A stretch of 30,083 nt of DNA from DATLBY01 sp035526665 (GTDB lineage Bacteria; Acidobacteriota; Terriglobia; Bryobacterales; Bryobacteraceae). The notes under the pieces are model-generated. The model was not told the origin of the DNA. It was given only the letters and a program-made list of their open reading frames with translations, and did not search any database. Below are positions 1 to 8,660 of the stretch, piece after piece. The stretch lies in contig DATLBY010000274.1 in assembly GCA_035526665.1 (NCBI GenBank), positions 1-30,083 of the forward strand, given 5' to 3'. Both the position numbers and the translations under genes were made by a program. Position 1 is the first letter of the stretch. The number at the start of each line of letters is the position of its first letter.

Positions 1-375
1 ACCCTGAAAACACATGCTCCGGATGCTGCCTCCTTAGGTGGATGTCTCGGGTTGCCGGAGGCTCTTCGCGAAGCTGTGTACTCGCGGCTGCTTGCTAAGT
101 TAAAACGCGAGCCGGTAGAGTATTTCCAGATCGACTTTGAAGAGGGATATGGAAATCGTTCGGAGGCGGAGGAAGACCGGCACGCTGTGCTGGCCGGCAG
201 TGTCTTCGACGACGCGGCGACCGGCCAGGGCCTTTTGAATTACTTCTTGCGCGCTTATGACTGCGGAGCGATTACGGAAGAAGAGACGCTGCGCTCAGGG
301 CTCACGCTGGAGGAGCTTCGGAGCCAGTCGTTCCTGAAGATTCTGGAAGGACGCCGAACCCACGCAACCGGCTGA
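1..375 (+). pseudogene. DUF6986/aldolase-like gene, internally deleted, 5' end outside window
   Basis: The frame is open from base 1, so the gene begins upstream; TTG at 52 is probably an internal codon. The first part (HAPDAASLGGCLGLPEAL, then LLAKLKREPVEYFQIDFEEGYG and EAEED) matches what I remember of the N-terminal third of DUF6986 proteins, TIM-barrel aldolase-like enzymes sometimes named phosphoenolpyruvate kinase. Directly after it, near base 187-200, comes SVFDDAATGQGLLNYFLR followed by DCGAITEEE and GLTLEEL, which resembles the C-terminus of the same family. About 300 residues between these parts seem to be missing with the frame kept. The protein ends at TGA 373-375, 20 bases from the convergent dehydrogenase gene. 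A working enzyme is unlikely because most of the barrel is gone. The family assignment rests on memory of motifs. Confidence 0.6.
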
Positions 376-395
376 GCCGCTGCCGCAAGCCCTTC

Positions 396-1862
396 TCAAA
401 ACCAGCGCGTCATCAATACTTTTTGCTCGGTGTAAAACGCTACCGCATCCTTGCCGTGCGCGTGCAGATCCCCAAAGAACGAGTTTTTCCAGCCCGCGAA
501 CGGGAAAAATGCCATGGGAGCCGCGACGCCGATATTGACGCCTACCATGCCGACTTCGACACGCGACTGATACTCGCGGGCGGCCTTTCCGCTGTTGGTG
601 AAGATGGATGTCGTATTGCCAAAAGGACAACTGTTGACGAGGGCAATGGCTTCCTCCAGGGACTTGGTGCGCATTACCGAGAGCACTGGGCCGAAGATCT
701 CCTCGCGTGCAATCGTCATGTCCGTACGCACATGATCGAAGATCGTTGGTCCCACGTAGAAGCCATCTTTCTCCGTCGTCTTGATGTTTCGTCCATCGCA
801 GATGGGAACCGCCCCCTCGGCGACGCCCGTTTCAATATAGCCAAGAATCTTTTTCCTGTGATCAGCCGTAACCACCGGCCCCATATCGATAGCTGCCTGC
901 GAGCCATCGCCCACCGCCATCGCGCTCGCCTTCTCCACTAGCAATTCGAGCAGTGGCTCAGCGACTTCTCCCACCGGAACCAGGATGCTGCCGGCTAGAC
1001 AGCGCTCTCCGGCGGCGCCGAATGCCGAGCTGAGAATTGCATCCACGGTCTTCGGCAGGTCGGCATCCGGCATCACCACCAGGTGGTTTTTCGCGCCGCC
1101 CAGCGCCTGCACGCGCTTCCCTTTCGAGGCAGCCGTTTGATAGATAATCTTCGCAACCGGTGTGGAGCCAACGAATGAAACGGCACGCACCAAAGGATGG
1201 TGCAGAAGCGCGTCCACGGCCTCTTTGTCGCCGTGGATCAGTTGGAATACGCCTTCCGGAAGGCCCGCATCGTGAAGTAGCTCGGCGGTGCGGGTGGGCG
1301 TGAGAGGAACTTTCTCAGAAGGCTTCAGCACGAAGCTATTTCCGCAGGCGATTGCGAAGGGAAACATCCACATAGGCACCATGGCCGGGAAGTTGAAGGG
1401 TGTGATCCCGGCGCACACGCCGAGAGGCTGGCGGATGGTTTTACAATCGATGTCCCGGGCGACATCGTTCAGCGAGTCGCCCATCATCAGAGTCGGCATT
1501 CCGCACGCGAATTCCACCATCTGGATGCCTCGCTTGACCTCCATTTTGGCGTCGTCCGCGGTCTTCCCGTTCTCTTTCGTCAGGATCGCGGCAATATCGG
1601 CGGAGTACTTTTCCAACAGCGCCTTGTACCTGTAGAGAGGCTGCACGCGGTCAACCACCGGCACATCGCGCCACATGAGAAAGGCGTCGTGGGCGGAGCG
1701 AACGGCGCGATCCACGTCTGCCGCGGACGCATATGGTGTATTCGCAATCACGGCTCCAGTAGCTGGATTGGTAACGGGGTGCCGCTCGCGCCCATCCAAT
1801 GCATCCCACGCGCCGCCGATGAAGCTGCGTACTGTCTGAACATCCTGTGCTGTCGCAATCAT
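396..1862 (-). CDS. mmsA: CoA-acylating (methyl)malonate-semialdehyde dehydrogenase
   Basis: This 488-residue aldehyde dehydrogenase oxidises malonate or methylmalonate semialdehyde, with decarboxylation, to acetyl-CoA or propionyl-CoA. Visible are TPFNFPAMVPMW with Asn157, LGGAKNH at 254-260 in place of the glutamate-bearing ELGG motif of hydrolytic ALDHs, and catalytic Cys288 in GERCLAG. The tail SFFGDLHAHG...FYTEQK is typical of MmsA/IolA. The frame extends upstream to 2021, but the start at 1862 is preferred: AGGAG lies 7 bases before it, its ATGA overlaps the stop of the transporter gene, and family similarity begins there. It is the last gene of the pyrimidine operon and would consume the semialdehyde made by the aminotransferase. 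Length is normal. Confidence 0.93.
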   Translation of the reverse strand: MIATAQDVQTVRSFIGGAWDALDGRERHPVTNPATGAVIANTPYASAADVDRAVRSAHDAFLMWRDVPVVDRVQPLYRYKALLEKYSADIAAILTKENGKTADDAKMEVKRGIQMVEFACGMPTLMMGDSLNDVARDIDCKTIRQPLGVCAGITPFNFPAMVPMWMFPFAIACGNSFVLKPSEKVPLTPTRTAELLHDAGLPEGVFQLIHGDKEAVDALLHHPLVRAVSFVGSTPVAKIIYQTAASKGKRVQALGGAKNHLVVMPDADLPKTVDAILSSAFGAAGERCLAGSILVPVGEVAEPLLELLVEKASAMAVGDGSQAAIDMGPVVTADHRKKILGYIETGVAEGAVPICDGRNIKTTEKDGFYVGPTIFDHVRTDMTIAREEIFGPVLSVMRTKSLEEAIALVNSCPFGNTTSIFTNSGKAAREYQSRVEVGMVGVNIGVAAPMAFFPFAGWKNSFFGDLHAHGKDAVAFYTEQKVLMTRWF

Positions 1863-3277
1863 ATTTTTTCTCCTATTAACGTAGGCGCAGGCGCCGCGGC
1901 CGCATGCATCAGAATCGCGTAGATACCTCCTGCCACCACAAAGCCGGCAAACCACGCGTAGTCGTACAGCCAGCGGAGGGACGGTATCACCAATCCCAGC
2001 AGCGCCAGCACGGCGCCGCACACCAACGCGGCCAGGGCGCGGTAATTGAATCCATTCTTATATTCGTATATCCCGTTCCGCCGGTATAGATCGTCAACCT
2101 GCAGCAATCCGCGGCGAACGATGAAGTAGTCGCTGATCATAATCCCCGCGATGGGACCCAGCAGCCCGGAGTAGCCGACCAGCCAGCCGAAGATGTAGGC
2201 GTTGAAATCACTCAGTAGCTTCCACGGCATCATGGCGATTCCGATCACGCCGGTGATCAGCCCGCCGGTACGGAACGAGATCCGTCGCGGGTTCAAGTTG
2301 GAGAAATCATTCGATGGCGAAACTACGTTGGCCGCTACATTGGTGTTCAGCGTGGCGATTAGCAGCGCGATCAAGGCAACGAAGGCAACCAACGGTTGAT
2401 TGAATCGTCCTAGAAGCGCGACAGGATCCCAGATCGGCTCACCGAACAGGACTACCGACGCGGATGTCACTGCAACACCGATGAAGGAATAAAGCGTCAT
2501 GGCGGCGGGCAGGCCCAGCGCCTGGCCGATCATCTGTGCGCGTTGGGACTTCGCATAGCGTGTGAAGTCCGGGATATTCAACGCTACGGTGGCCCAGAAG
2601 CCGACCATGCCGGTGAGCGAGGGAATGAAAAAATGCAGGAACCCGGCGGTCGTCTGAAACTTGCTTGGAGTGCTGAGTACCGGCCCGAAGCCGCCGGCTT
2701 TGTTCGTGATCCAGTAGAGCAGCAACAGACCCACTGCCAGCATGAAGGGAGCGCTGATTCCTTCCAGAATGCGGATCATTTCGATCCCGCGCCAGATGAC
2801 GAACATGTTCAGCAGCCAGAAAGCGAAGAAGCAGATCCAGATGCCGGCGGCAAATCCGGCCATCGCGGGCCACACTACTTTCAACATGGAGTAGATGGCC
2901 TGCCCTCCGATCCAGGTCTGAATTCCGAACCACCCGCATGCCACCAGCGCCCTCAGAACGGCCGGTACATTCGCGCCCAGAACGCCAAAGGAAGCGCGGA
3001 CGAAAACAGGAAATGGTATGCCGTACTTAGCGCCGGCATGCGCGTTCAGCAGCATGGGAATGAGAACAATCAGGTTGCCAAGTAGAATTGTGCCTACCGC
3101 CTGCCACCAGCTCATCCCGCCCGCGATAAGGCCGGAGGCCAGCATGTAGGTGGGAATGCACACGCTCATCGCCACCCACAGCGACGCGTAGTTGTAAACG
3201 CCCCAGGTGCGGCGCTCCTGCGGGATTGGAGCCAGATCCTTATTGAACAGCGCGGGATCATACTTCGAGATGCTCAT
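1859..3277 (-). CDS. NCS1-family nucleobase/hydantoin:cation symporter
   Basis: An integral membrane protein of about 472 residues with some 12 hydrophobic segments. The N-terminal RRTWGVYNYASLWVAMSV region is characteristic of nucleobase:cation symporter-1 proteins (Mhp1, PucI, uracil permeases). NCS1 members carry uracil, thymine, allantoin or hydantoins with Na+ or H+. The setting inside a pyrimidine degradation operon points to uracil, thymine or dihydropyrimidine uptake, but substrate cannot be read from sequence. A GTG at 3283 is also in frame. ATG at 3277 is chosen because GGAGG lies 9 bases upstream and the ATGA overlaps the hydantoinase stop. Its own stop overlaps the next start in the same way. 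Confidence 0.9.
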   Translation of the reverse strand: MSISKYDPALFNKDLAPIPQERRTWGVYNYASLWVAMSVCIPTYMLASGLIAGGMSWWQAVGTILLGNLIVLIPMLLNAHAGAKYGIPFPVFVRASFGVLGANVPAVLRALVACGWFGIQTWIGGQAIYSMLKVVWPAMAGFAAGIWICFFAFWLLNMFVIWRGIEMIRILEGISAPFMLAVGLLLLYWITNKAGGFGPVLSTPSKFQTTAGFLHFFIPSLTGMVGFWATVALNIPDFTRYAKSQRAQMIGQALGLPAAMTLYSFIGVAVTSASVVLFGEPIWDPVALLGRFNQPLVAFVALIALLIATLNTNVAANVVSPSNDFSNLNPRRISFRTGGLITGVIGIAMMPWKLLSDFNAYIFGWLVGYSGLLGPIAGIMISDYFIVRRGLLQVDDLYRRNGIYEYKNGFNYRALAALVCGAVLALLGLVIPSLRWLYDYAWFAGFVVAGGIYAILMHAAAAPAPTLIGEKI

Positions 3278-4665
3278 GCCCACGCGCCTCCACGAGCAGT
3301 GCGTTTCAGATACCGGCCGCGCCCCGGTCTGCCAAGAAAGTTAGGGCCATCCACAATCAATTCACCGCGCGAGAAGACTTGGCGGACGTTCCCCTTGACC
3401 CGGAAACCTTCAAACATGGAGTAATCGACGCGCATGTGGTGGGTAGCGGCGCTGATCAAATGTTCGGCTTCGGGATCCCAAATGACAATGTCGGCATCAC
3501 TTCCCGCTGCGATGGCGCCCTTACGCGGGTACATGCCGAAAATGCGGGCAGGCGTTGTGGAAACGAGTTCCACAAAACGGTTGAGGGAAAGACGGCCTTC
3601 CCGAACTCCGTGATGGTGGAGCAACTGAAGCCGATTCTCAATCCCGGGGCCTCCGTTGGGAATTTTAGTGAAGTCGTCCTTGCCGAGGGACTTCTGATCG
3701 GCGAAGCAGAAGGGGCAGTGGTCCGTGGAGACTACCTGCAGATGATCGTGCTTGAGACCGTCCCAGAGTTTCGGCAAGTTCTTCTTCTCACGCAGCGGCG
3801 GAGTGAACACGTACTTGGCGCCTTCAAAGCCGGGACGCTCCATCTCTTCAATGGATAGCAGCAGGTACTGCGGGCAGGTTTCAGCGAAGGCGGGGACGCC
3901 GCGGTCGCGCGCTTCCCTGACCTGATCCAGCGCGTCTTCCGAGGATAAGTGAACGATATAGACGGGCGCTCCAGCCATCTCGGCCAGTGCAATGGATCTG
4001 TGAACCGCTTCGGCCTCGGCCGTCGTGGGACGGGTAAGGGCATGATAGATGGGAGCTCTCTTCCCATCGGCCAGAGCCTGCTGCACAATCACATCGATTA
4101 CACTGCCGTTTTCGGCGTGCATACAGATGAGTGCGCCATTTTTCGCGGTCTGGGCGAGTGCGCGAAAAATGGTAGCGTCGTCCACCATCAGGACGTTCGG
4201 GTAGGCCATGAACAGCTTGAAGCTGGCGATGCCTTCGTCAACCATGCTGTCCATATCTTCGAGTCCGGCGTTGCCCAGATCCGTCACGATCATGTGCAGG
4301 CCGTAATCGACGCAGGCCTTTCCTTCCGCCTTCTTCCACCAGGTGTCGAGTGCATCCCGCATACGGGTGCCTTTCGGCTGAATCGCGAAATCGACGATAG
4401 TGGTGGTTCCTCCGAATGCAGCGGCGCGTGTTCCGGTTTCGAAATCGTCTGACGAAGTGGTGCCGCCGAAGGGCATGTCCAGGTGAGTGTGGACATCAAT
4501 TCCGCCCGGGAGCAGGAGCATCCCGGTAGCATCCATCAACTGGTGGGCCGCCTCCGCCGGGATACCTTGGCGAACGTCGCGGATGGATTCGCCCTCAATC
4601 AGAATGTCGGCCGGAAAAGTGGCATCGGCTGTGACAACAGTCCCGTTGCGGATCAGCAGGCTCAT
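3274..4665 (-). CDS. hydA: Dihydropyrimidinase / D-hydantoinase
   Basis: A 463-residue cyclic amidohydrolase that opens dihydrouracil or dihydrothymine to the N-carbamoyl-beta-amino acid. The binuclear metal site is complete: His59 and His61 in GGIDVHTHLD, the lysine to be carboxylated at Lys150 (ASFKLFMAY), His183 (CMHAENG), His239 (YIVHLSS) and Asp315 (STDHCPF). The frame runs on upstream inside preA, but the start at 4665 gives the normal length and an ATGA overlap with the preA stop. The Shine-Dalgarno sequence is weak, consistent with translational coupling. The family also includes hydantoinases of other specificity; PreTA and beta-ureidopropionase beside it favour dihydropyrimidinase. 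Confidence 0.93.
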   Translation of the reverse strand: MSLLIRNGTVVTADATFPADILIEGESIRDVRQGIPAEAAHQLMDATGMLLLPGGIDVHTHLDMPFGGTTSSDDFETGTRAAAFGGTTTIVDFAIQPKGTRMRDALDTWWKKAEGKACVDYGLHMIVTDLGNAGLEDMDSMVDEGIASFKLFMAYPNVLMVDDATIFRALAQTAKNGALICMHAENGSVIDVIVQQALADGKRAPIYHALTRPTTAEAEAVHRSIALAEMAGAPVYIVHLSSEDALDQVREARDRGVPAFAETCPQYLLLSIEEMERPGFEGAKYVFTPPLREKKNLPKLWDGLKHDHLQVVSTDHCPFCFADQKSLGKDDFTKIPNGGPGIENRLQLLHHHGVREGRLSLNRFVELVSTTPARIFGMYPRKGAIAAGSDADIVIWDPEAEHLISAATHHMRVDYSMFEGFRVKGNVRQVFSRGELIVDGPNFLGRPGRGRYLKRTARGGAWA

Positions 4666-6035
4666 GGGGCAGCCACTCGCTGCGCCCAGGTTTCCGGCGC
4701 GCGTCCGGTATCCACTTGCTCCATGGTGATACAACCCAGGACGGGGCAGACCAGCGCGCAGAGATTACAACCAACGCACTCCTCTTCATCCACCCAGGGA
4801 ATGCGCGCCAGCGGAGTGGCATGGGGCTTATGATTCGCGAGGGAGGCTGCATCCAGCTTCGGAATGGGGGTAACGCTGATTTGACGCCGGCTGGCGGCCT
4901 CCACCGCGGAAGGTATCGGGTGAGCGCCGTGATCCTCTGCCGTTCGGTCCCGGTGAATGCATTGATGGGCTCCATCCCAGCACGCGATATAACAGAGATC
5001 GCATCCAATGCACTTCTCTTCGTGAATGCGCGCGATGATCTTGTAGTTGAGATCAAGGTTCTTCCAGTCCCGAACTCTGGGGACGCTGAGCCCGCGAAAC
5101 TCTTCAATCGTGCGGAAGCCTTTCGCATCCATCCAGTTCTGCAGTCCGTCGATCATATCCTCCACGATGCGGAAGCCGTAGTGCATGACGGCGGTGCAGA
5201 CCTGCACAGTCCCGCAGCCCAGCAGGATGAACTCAGCGGCATCCTTCCAACCCGCAATCCCTCCGATGCCGGAAATCGGGAGGCACGAGGCAGCGTCGGC
5301 GGCGATCTGCTGCACCATGTGAAGCGCAATCGGTTTCACAGCGGGACCGCAATACCCTCCATGCGCGGAAAAGCCGCCCACATCGGGACGCGGCGTGAAG
5401 GTGTCGAGGTCGATGCCCGTGATGGAGTTAATCGTATTGATGGCGGAGAGTCCATCGGCATGGCCCGCCTTTGCTCCCCGCGCAGTGGCTCGAATATCCG
5501 TGATGTTCGGAGTGAGCTTCACCAGGACGGGAGTGCGAGCAACCTCTTTCACCCAGCCCGTGATCATCTCGGCGTATTCCGGCACCTGGCCGACAGCGGA
5601 GCCCATACCGCGTTCGCTCATCCCATGGGGACAGCCGAAGTTCAGCTCGAGTCCGTCGGCGCCCGCGTCTTCGCTCTGCTTGACGATGGTGTGCCAAGCC
5701 TCGCGCGTGGAATCCACCATCAGCGACGCGATAACGGCATTCTTGGGAAAACGTTTTTTTACTTCGGCAATCTCACGCAGATTCACCTGGAGGGGCCTGT
5801 CAGTGATGAGCTCGATGTTATTGAGGCCCATCATTCGCTGACCGTTCCAGTCGACCGAGGAATAGCGCGAAGAAACGTTCACGATGGGTTCGCCGAGGGT
5901 TTTCCACACTGCGCCACCCCAGCCTGCGTCGAAAGCGCGCATGACCTGCTCACCACAGTTAGCCGGCGGTCCGGAAGCGAGCCAGAACGGATTGGGACAG
6001 TGGATACCGGCAAAGTTTGTCGTGAGGTCAGCCAT
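4662..6035 (-). CDS. preA: NAD-dependent dihydropyrimidine dehydrogenase, PreA subunit
   Basis: The FMN and iron-sulfur subunit of the cytoplasmic enzyme that reduces uracil and thymine to 5,6-dihydro forms. The 457-residue protein has a dihydroorotate-dehydrogenase-like barrel with catalytic Cys135 in FGCPHGMSERGMG, then two 4Fe-4S motifs: Cys342/345/348/352 and Cys420/423/426/430. The stretch between the two clusters is about 67 residues, longer than the roughly 30 I recall in E. coli PreA or mammalian DPD, and includes a proline- and histidine-bearing insert. The frame continues upstream, but ATG 6035 begins family similarity (MADLTTNFAGI) and overlaps the preT end by 8 bases. The partner PreT is encoded immediately before. 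Confidence 0.95.
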   Translation of the reverse strand: MADLTTNFAGIHCPNPFWLASGPPANCGEQVMRAFDAGWGGAVWKTLGEPIVNVSSRYSSVDWNGQRMMGLNNIELITDRPLQVNLREIAEVKKRFPKNAVIASLMVDSTREAWHTIVKQSEDAGADGLELNFGCPHGMSERGMGSAVGQVPEYAEMITGWVKEVARTPVLVKLTPNITDIRATARGAKAGHADGLSAINTINSITGIDLDTFTPRPDVGGFSAHGGYCGPAVKPIALHMVQQIAADAASCLPISGIGGIAGWKDAAEFILLGCGTVQVCTAVMHYGFRIVEDMIDGLQNWMDAKGFRTIEEFRGLSVPRVRDWKNLDLNYKIIARIHEEKCIGCDLCYIACWDGAHQCIHRDRTAEDHGAHPIPSAVEAASRRQISVTPIPKLDAASLANHKPHATPLARIPWVDEEECVGCNLCALVCPVLGCITMEQVDTGRAPETWAQRVAAP

Positions 6036-7347
6036 TTTGTGAATCCAGCGCCCGCGCAATCGCCGCGCCGGCGCGTTTCCCATCAGCCACGGCGTCGACG
6101 ACCTCCCGGCCTCCGTTAACGCAGTCACCGCCGGCATAGTATTTAGGATTTCCAGTCTGTCCCGTCTCGCGATCGACAACAAGGCAGCCCTCGCGGAGCG
6201 AAACTCCGCGGCATCGCGCCAGCAGGTCCACCAGGGGAGTCTGTCCGATAGCACGAATGAACAAGTCGCACGGGATGGCGAAGTTCGATCCATCCAAGGG
6301 AATAGATTGAGAGTCCATTAGCTGCGTGCGGACACACTCAATTGCCGCTACGTGATGCTCACCGGGACGGGCAGCGATGCCGACCGGCTGCGTCCACCAG
6401 TGGAACTGAATGCCCTCCTGCTTGGCGTGCTCGAACTCGAAGGGAAAGGCTGACATTTGTTGCACGCCGCGGCGATACAACAGATGCACCTCTTCCGCCC
6501 CAAGCCGCCGCGCCGCATTTGCCGCGTCAATCGCGGTGTTTCCCGCCCCGATGACGGCGACACGGCGGCCTACCGGAATAGGTTGACCCGTTTTATATTG
6601 CGCGATGAACGTGAGCGCGTCCACTACGCCTTCTAATTCTTCACCTGGGATATTTAGCGGGCGAGTGGCGCCCAGGCCAACTGCCACAAAGATGATGTCG
6701 TACGCCGATTCGAGCTGTTCTAAGTCAGAACCGATGGTTACGCCGAAGCGGAAGTTGACGCCGAGTGACCGGATGAAATCGACTTCGCGCAGGCTGTCGC
6801 CGGCCCGAAGCTTGTATTCCGCAACGCCAAAAGTATTGAGGCCGCCGGGAAGCGGCCGCGCATCGTATATCGTTACCTGAAAGCCATGGCGGCGGAGCTC
6901 GGCCGCACAGGCCAGTGAGGCGGGCCCGGCTCCGATACAGGCCACGCGCTGGGGCTTTTCGCGTTGCGATTTCCACGGAACCTTGCTGCCGTGGTCATGG
7001 AAATCGTCCATGGCGAAGCGTTGCAGACGCCCGATTTCGATCGGCTGCTTGTTGTAGAGGTGCATCACGCACGCGCCCTCACACAGCACATCCACCGGAC
7101 ACACGCGCGCACAGCTTGCACCGAGAACATTAGATTCCAGGATGGTGGCCGCGGAGCCGCGCAAATTGTCCGTGGCGATCTTCTTGATGAACTTCGGAAC
7201 GTCGATGTGCGTCGGGCACGCCACTGTGCAGGGAGCATCGAAGCAGTAGAGGCACCGGTTTGCTTCCACCAATGCCGCCTGCGCATGGAAAGGCGGATGC
7301 AGCTCCGTGAAGCGTTGGGCCACTTCAGGGTGCTGCACAAACGTCAT
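6028..7347 (-). CDS. preT: NAD-dependent dihydropyrimidine dehydrogenase, PreT subunit
   Basis: The flavoprotein subunit that passes electrons from NADH to PreA. The 439-residue protein is GltD-like. Its N-terminal helical domain has two cysteine sets, 32/35/40/44 and 79/83/89/93. A FAD-binding GAGPASLACA loop follows near 139-148, and a second Rossmann motif (AVIGAGNTAIDAA) lies in the pyridine-nucleotide domain. It ends with the PAGG-type FAD motif (YYAGGDCVNGG). ATG 7347 overlaps the aminotransferase stop as ATGA, with GGGAG 7 bases upstream. PreT followed by PreA is the known bacterial arrangement of this enzyme. Confidence 0.95.
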   Translation of the reverse strand: MTFVQHPEVAQRFTELHPPFHAQAALVEANRCLYCFDAPCTVACPTHIDVPKFIKKIATDNLRGSAATILESNVLGASCARVCPVDVLCEGACVMHLYNKQPIEIGRLQRFAMDDFHDHGSKVPWKSQREKPQRVACIGAGPASLACAAELRRHGFQVTIYDARPLPGGLNTFGVAEYKLRAGDSLREVDFIRSLGVNFRFGVTIGSDLEQLESAYDIIFVAVGLGATRPLNIPGEELEGVVDALTFIAQYKTGQPIPVGRRVAVIGAGNTAIDAANAARRLGAEEVHLLYRRGVQQMSAFPFEFEHAKQEGIQFHWWTQPVGIAARPGEHHVAAIECVRTQLMDSQSIPLDGSNFAIPCDLFIRAIGQTPLVDLLARCRGVSLREGCLVVDRETGQTGNPKYYAGGDCVNGGREVVDAVADGKRAGAAIARALDSQNG

Positions 7348-8657
7348 CTGCCGGCTCCCGCGGTAAGAGCTGTAACGTGGGCGAAGCTGGCGTCGAGCTG
7401 GCGAGTAAAATCATCCACGTCTGTCCGCGAAATGTTCATCGGCGGAGAGATGCGCAGCACGTTGCCGAGCAGGCCGCCCTTGCCCAGAAGGATTCCGTTT
7501 TCGCGGGTAGCTTCCATCATTTGGAGTGTTGCGGTCACTGCAGGCTTTTTGCTCTCGCGATCTTCCACTAGTTCGAGCGCTTGCAACAGGCCCATGCCGC
7601 GCACCTCACCGATCAGGCTGTATTTACCCTGGAGTTCCAGCAGCCTGTCACGTAGGTAAGCGCCGGTTTCGGCCGCATTGACCGACAAGTTCTCCTCTTC
7701 AATCAGGTCGATGACCGCTTTCGCCGCGGCCGAGGTGACCGGATTGCCGCCAAACGTCGAAATGGTCGCTCCTTTCACCGCATCCGCAATCTCCGGCCGG
7801 GCCACCGTTAATCCGATGGGAGTTCCATTGCCCAAACCTTTGGCCGCGGTGATGAGATCCGGGACCACGCCGTACTGTTCAATGCCGAACCACTTGCCGC
7901 CAGTGCGGCCCCATCCGGTCTGGACTTCATCGCTGATGAAGACGCCCCCATACCGGCGGACAATATCGGCCACGATCGGGAAGTACTCTTTCGGAGGCGT
8001 GATAAATCCTCCCACGCCCTGGATCGGTTCAGCGATAAATCCGGCGATCCGGCCGGAGGTGGAGGTGCGGATCAGATCCTCCATGTCGCGGGCGCAGGCC
8101 ACGCCGCAGGATGGATAGGAGAGACCCCAGGGGCAACGATAGCAATATGCGTTGTGGGCGTGAACAATGCCGGCCTGCGCTACGCCGCCGAGCCGCCAGG
8201 ACGCATTTCCGGTCAGTGCCATGGCGGCCGCCGATCGTCCGTGATAGCTGTGACGCAGCGCGATGATTTCGCTGGAGCCGGTATAGCAGCGTGCCGCTAA
8301 CATCGCTGTCTCATTGGCCTCTGTTCCGCTGTTCGTAAAAAAAGATTTCGTCAGCGCGCCTTCGGGAGTGATCGAGGCAATTTTCTTTGCCAGGGCCGCC
8401 TGCGGCTCATTTGCGAAGACAGTCGAGACGTGCTGCAGCTTGTCCGTCTGTTCGTGAATCTTGGCATTCACTTTGTCGTTACAGTGGCCCACACTGACGG
8501 TCACGATTCCGCCGAAGAAATCGAGGTACTGTTTGCCGTCTATGTCATAGACAAACTGATTCTTCGCATGCGAAATGACGAGTGGGTCCTGAAAATAGTG
8601 AAAAACCGCGGGAAACAGGAATTCTTTGTTCGCTAATAGGATTTCATCTTTTGTCAT
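7344..8657 (-). CDS. Class III PLP aminotransferase, probable beta-alanine/beta-aminoisobutyrate transaminase
   Basis: A 437-residue fold-type I class III aminotransferase. It shows the phosphate-binding SGTEAN at 110-115, Asp243 (ISDEVQTGWGR) for the pyridine nitrogen, and Lys273 (TAAKGLGNG) for the Schiff base. A cysteine-rich stretch, NAYCYRCPWG then YPSCGVAC, is like that of AGXT2-type enzymes. In this operon the expected reaction is beta-alanine or beta-aminoisobutyrate plus an oxo-acid to malonate or methylmalonate semialdehyde, the substrate of the terminal dehydrogenase. The amino acceptor (pyruvate, 2-oxoglutarate or glyoxylate) is not decidable. Start ATG 8657 lies 3 bases after the previous stop. 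Confidence 0.9.
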   Translation of the reverse strand: MTKDEILLANKEFLFPAVFHYFQDPLVISHAKNQFVYDIDGKQYLDFFGGIVTVSVGHCNDKVNAKIHEQTDKLQHVSTVFANEPQAALAKKIASITPEGALTKSFFTNSGTEANETAMLAARCYTGSSEIIALRHSYHGRSAAAMALTGNASWRLGGVAQAGIVHAHNAYCYRCPWGLSYPSCGVACARDMEDLIRTSTSGRIAGFIAEPIQGVGGFITPPKEYFPIVADIVRRYGGVFISDEVQTGWGRTGGKWFGIEQYGVVPDLITAAKGLGNGTPIGLTVARPEIADAVKGATISTFGGNPVTSAAAKAVIDLIEEENLSVNAAETGAYLRDRLLELQGKYSLIGEVRGMGLLQALELVEDRESKKPAVTATLQMMEATRENGILLGKGGLLGNVLRISPPMNISRTDVDDFTRQLDASFAHVTALTAGAGR

Positions 8658-8660
8658 GGA

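Noticed and set aside
1863..2021. N-terminal extension of the semialdehyde dehydrogenase to 2021
   Set aside because: The extra residues are the transporter gene read in another frame; the ribosome site and ATGA overlap place the start at 1862.
4716..6119. A 467-codon open frame on the plus strand opposite preA
   Set aside because: It is antisense to a gene with complete active-site and Fe-S motifs, its product matches nothing I recognise, and long antisense frames are common in GC-rich DNA.
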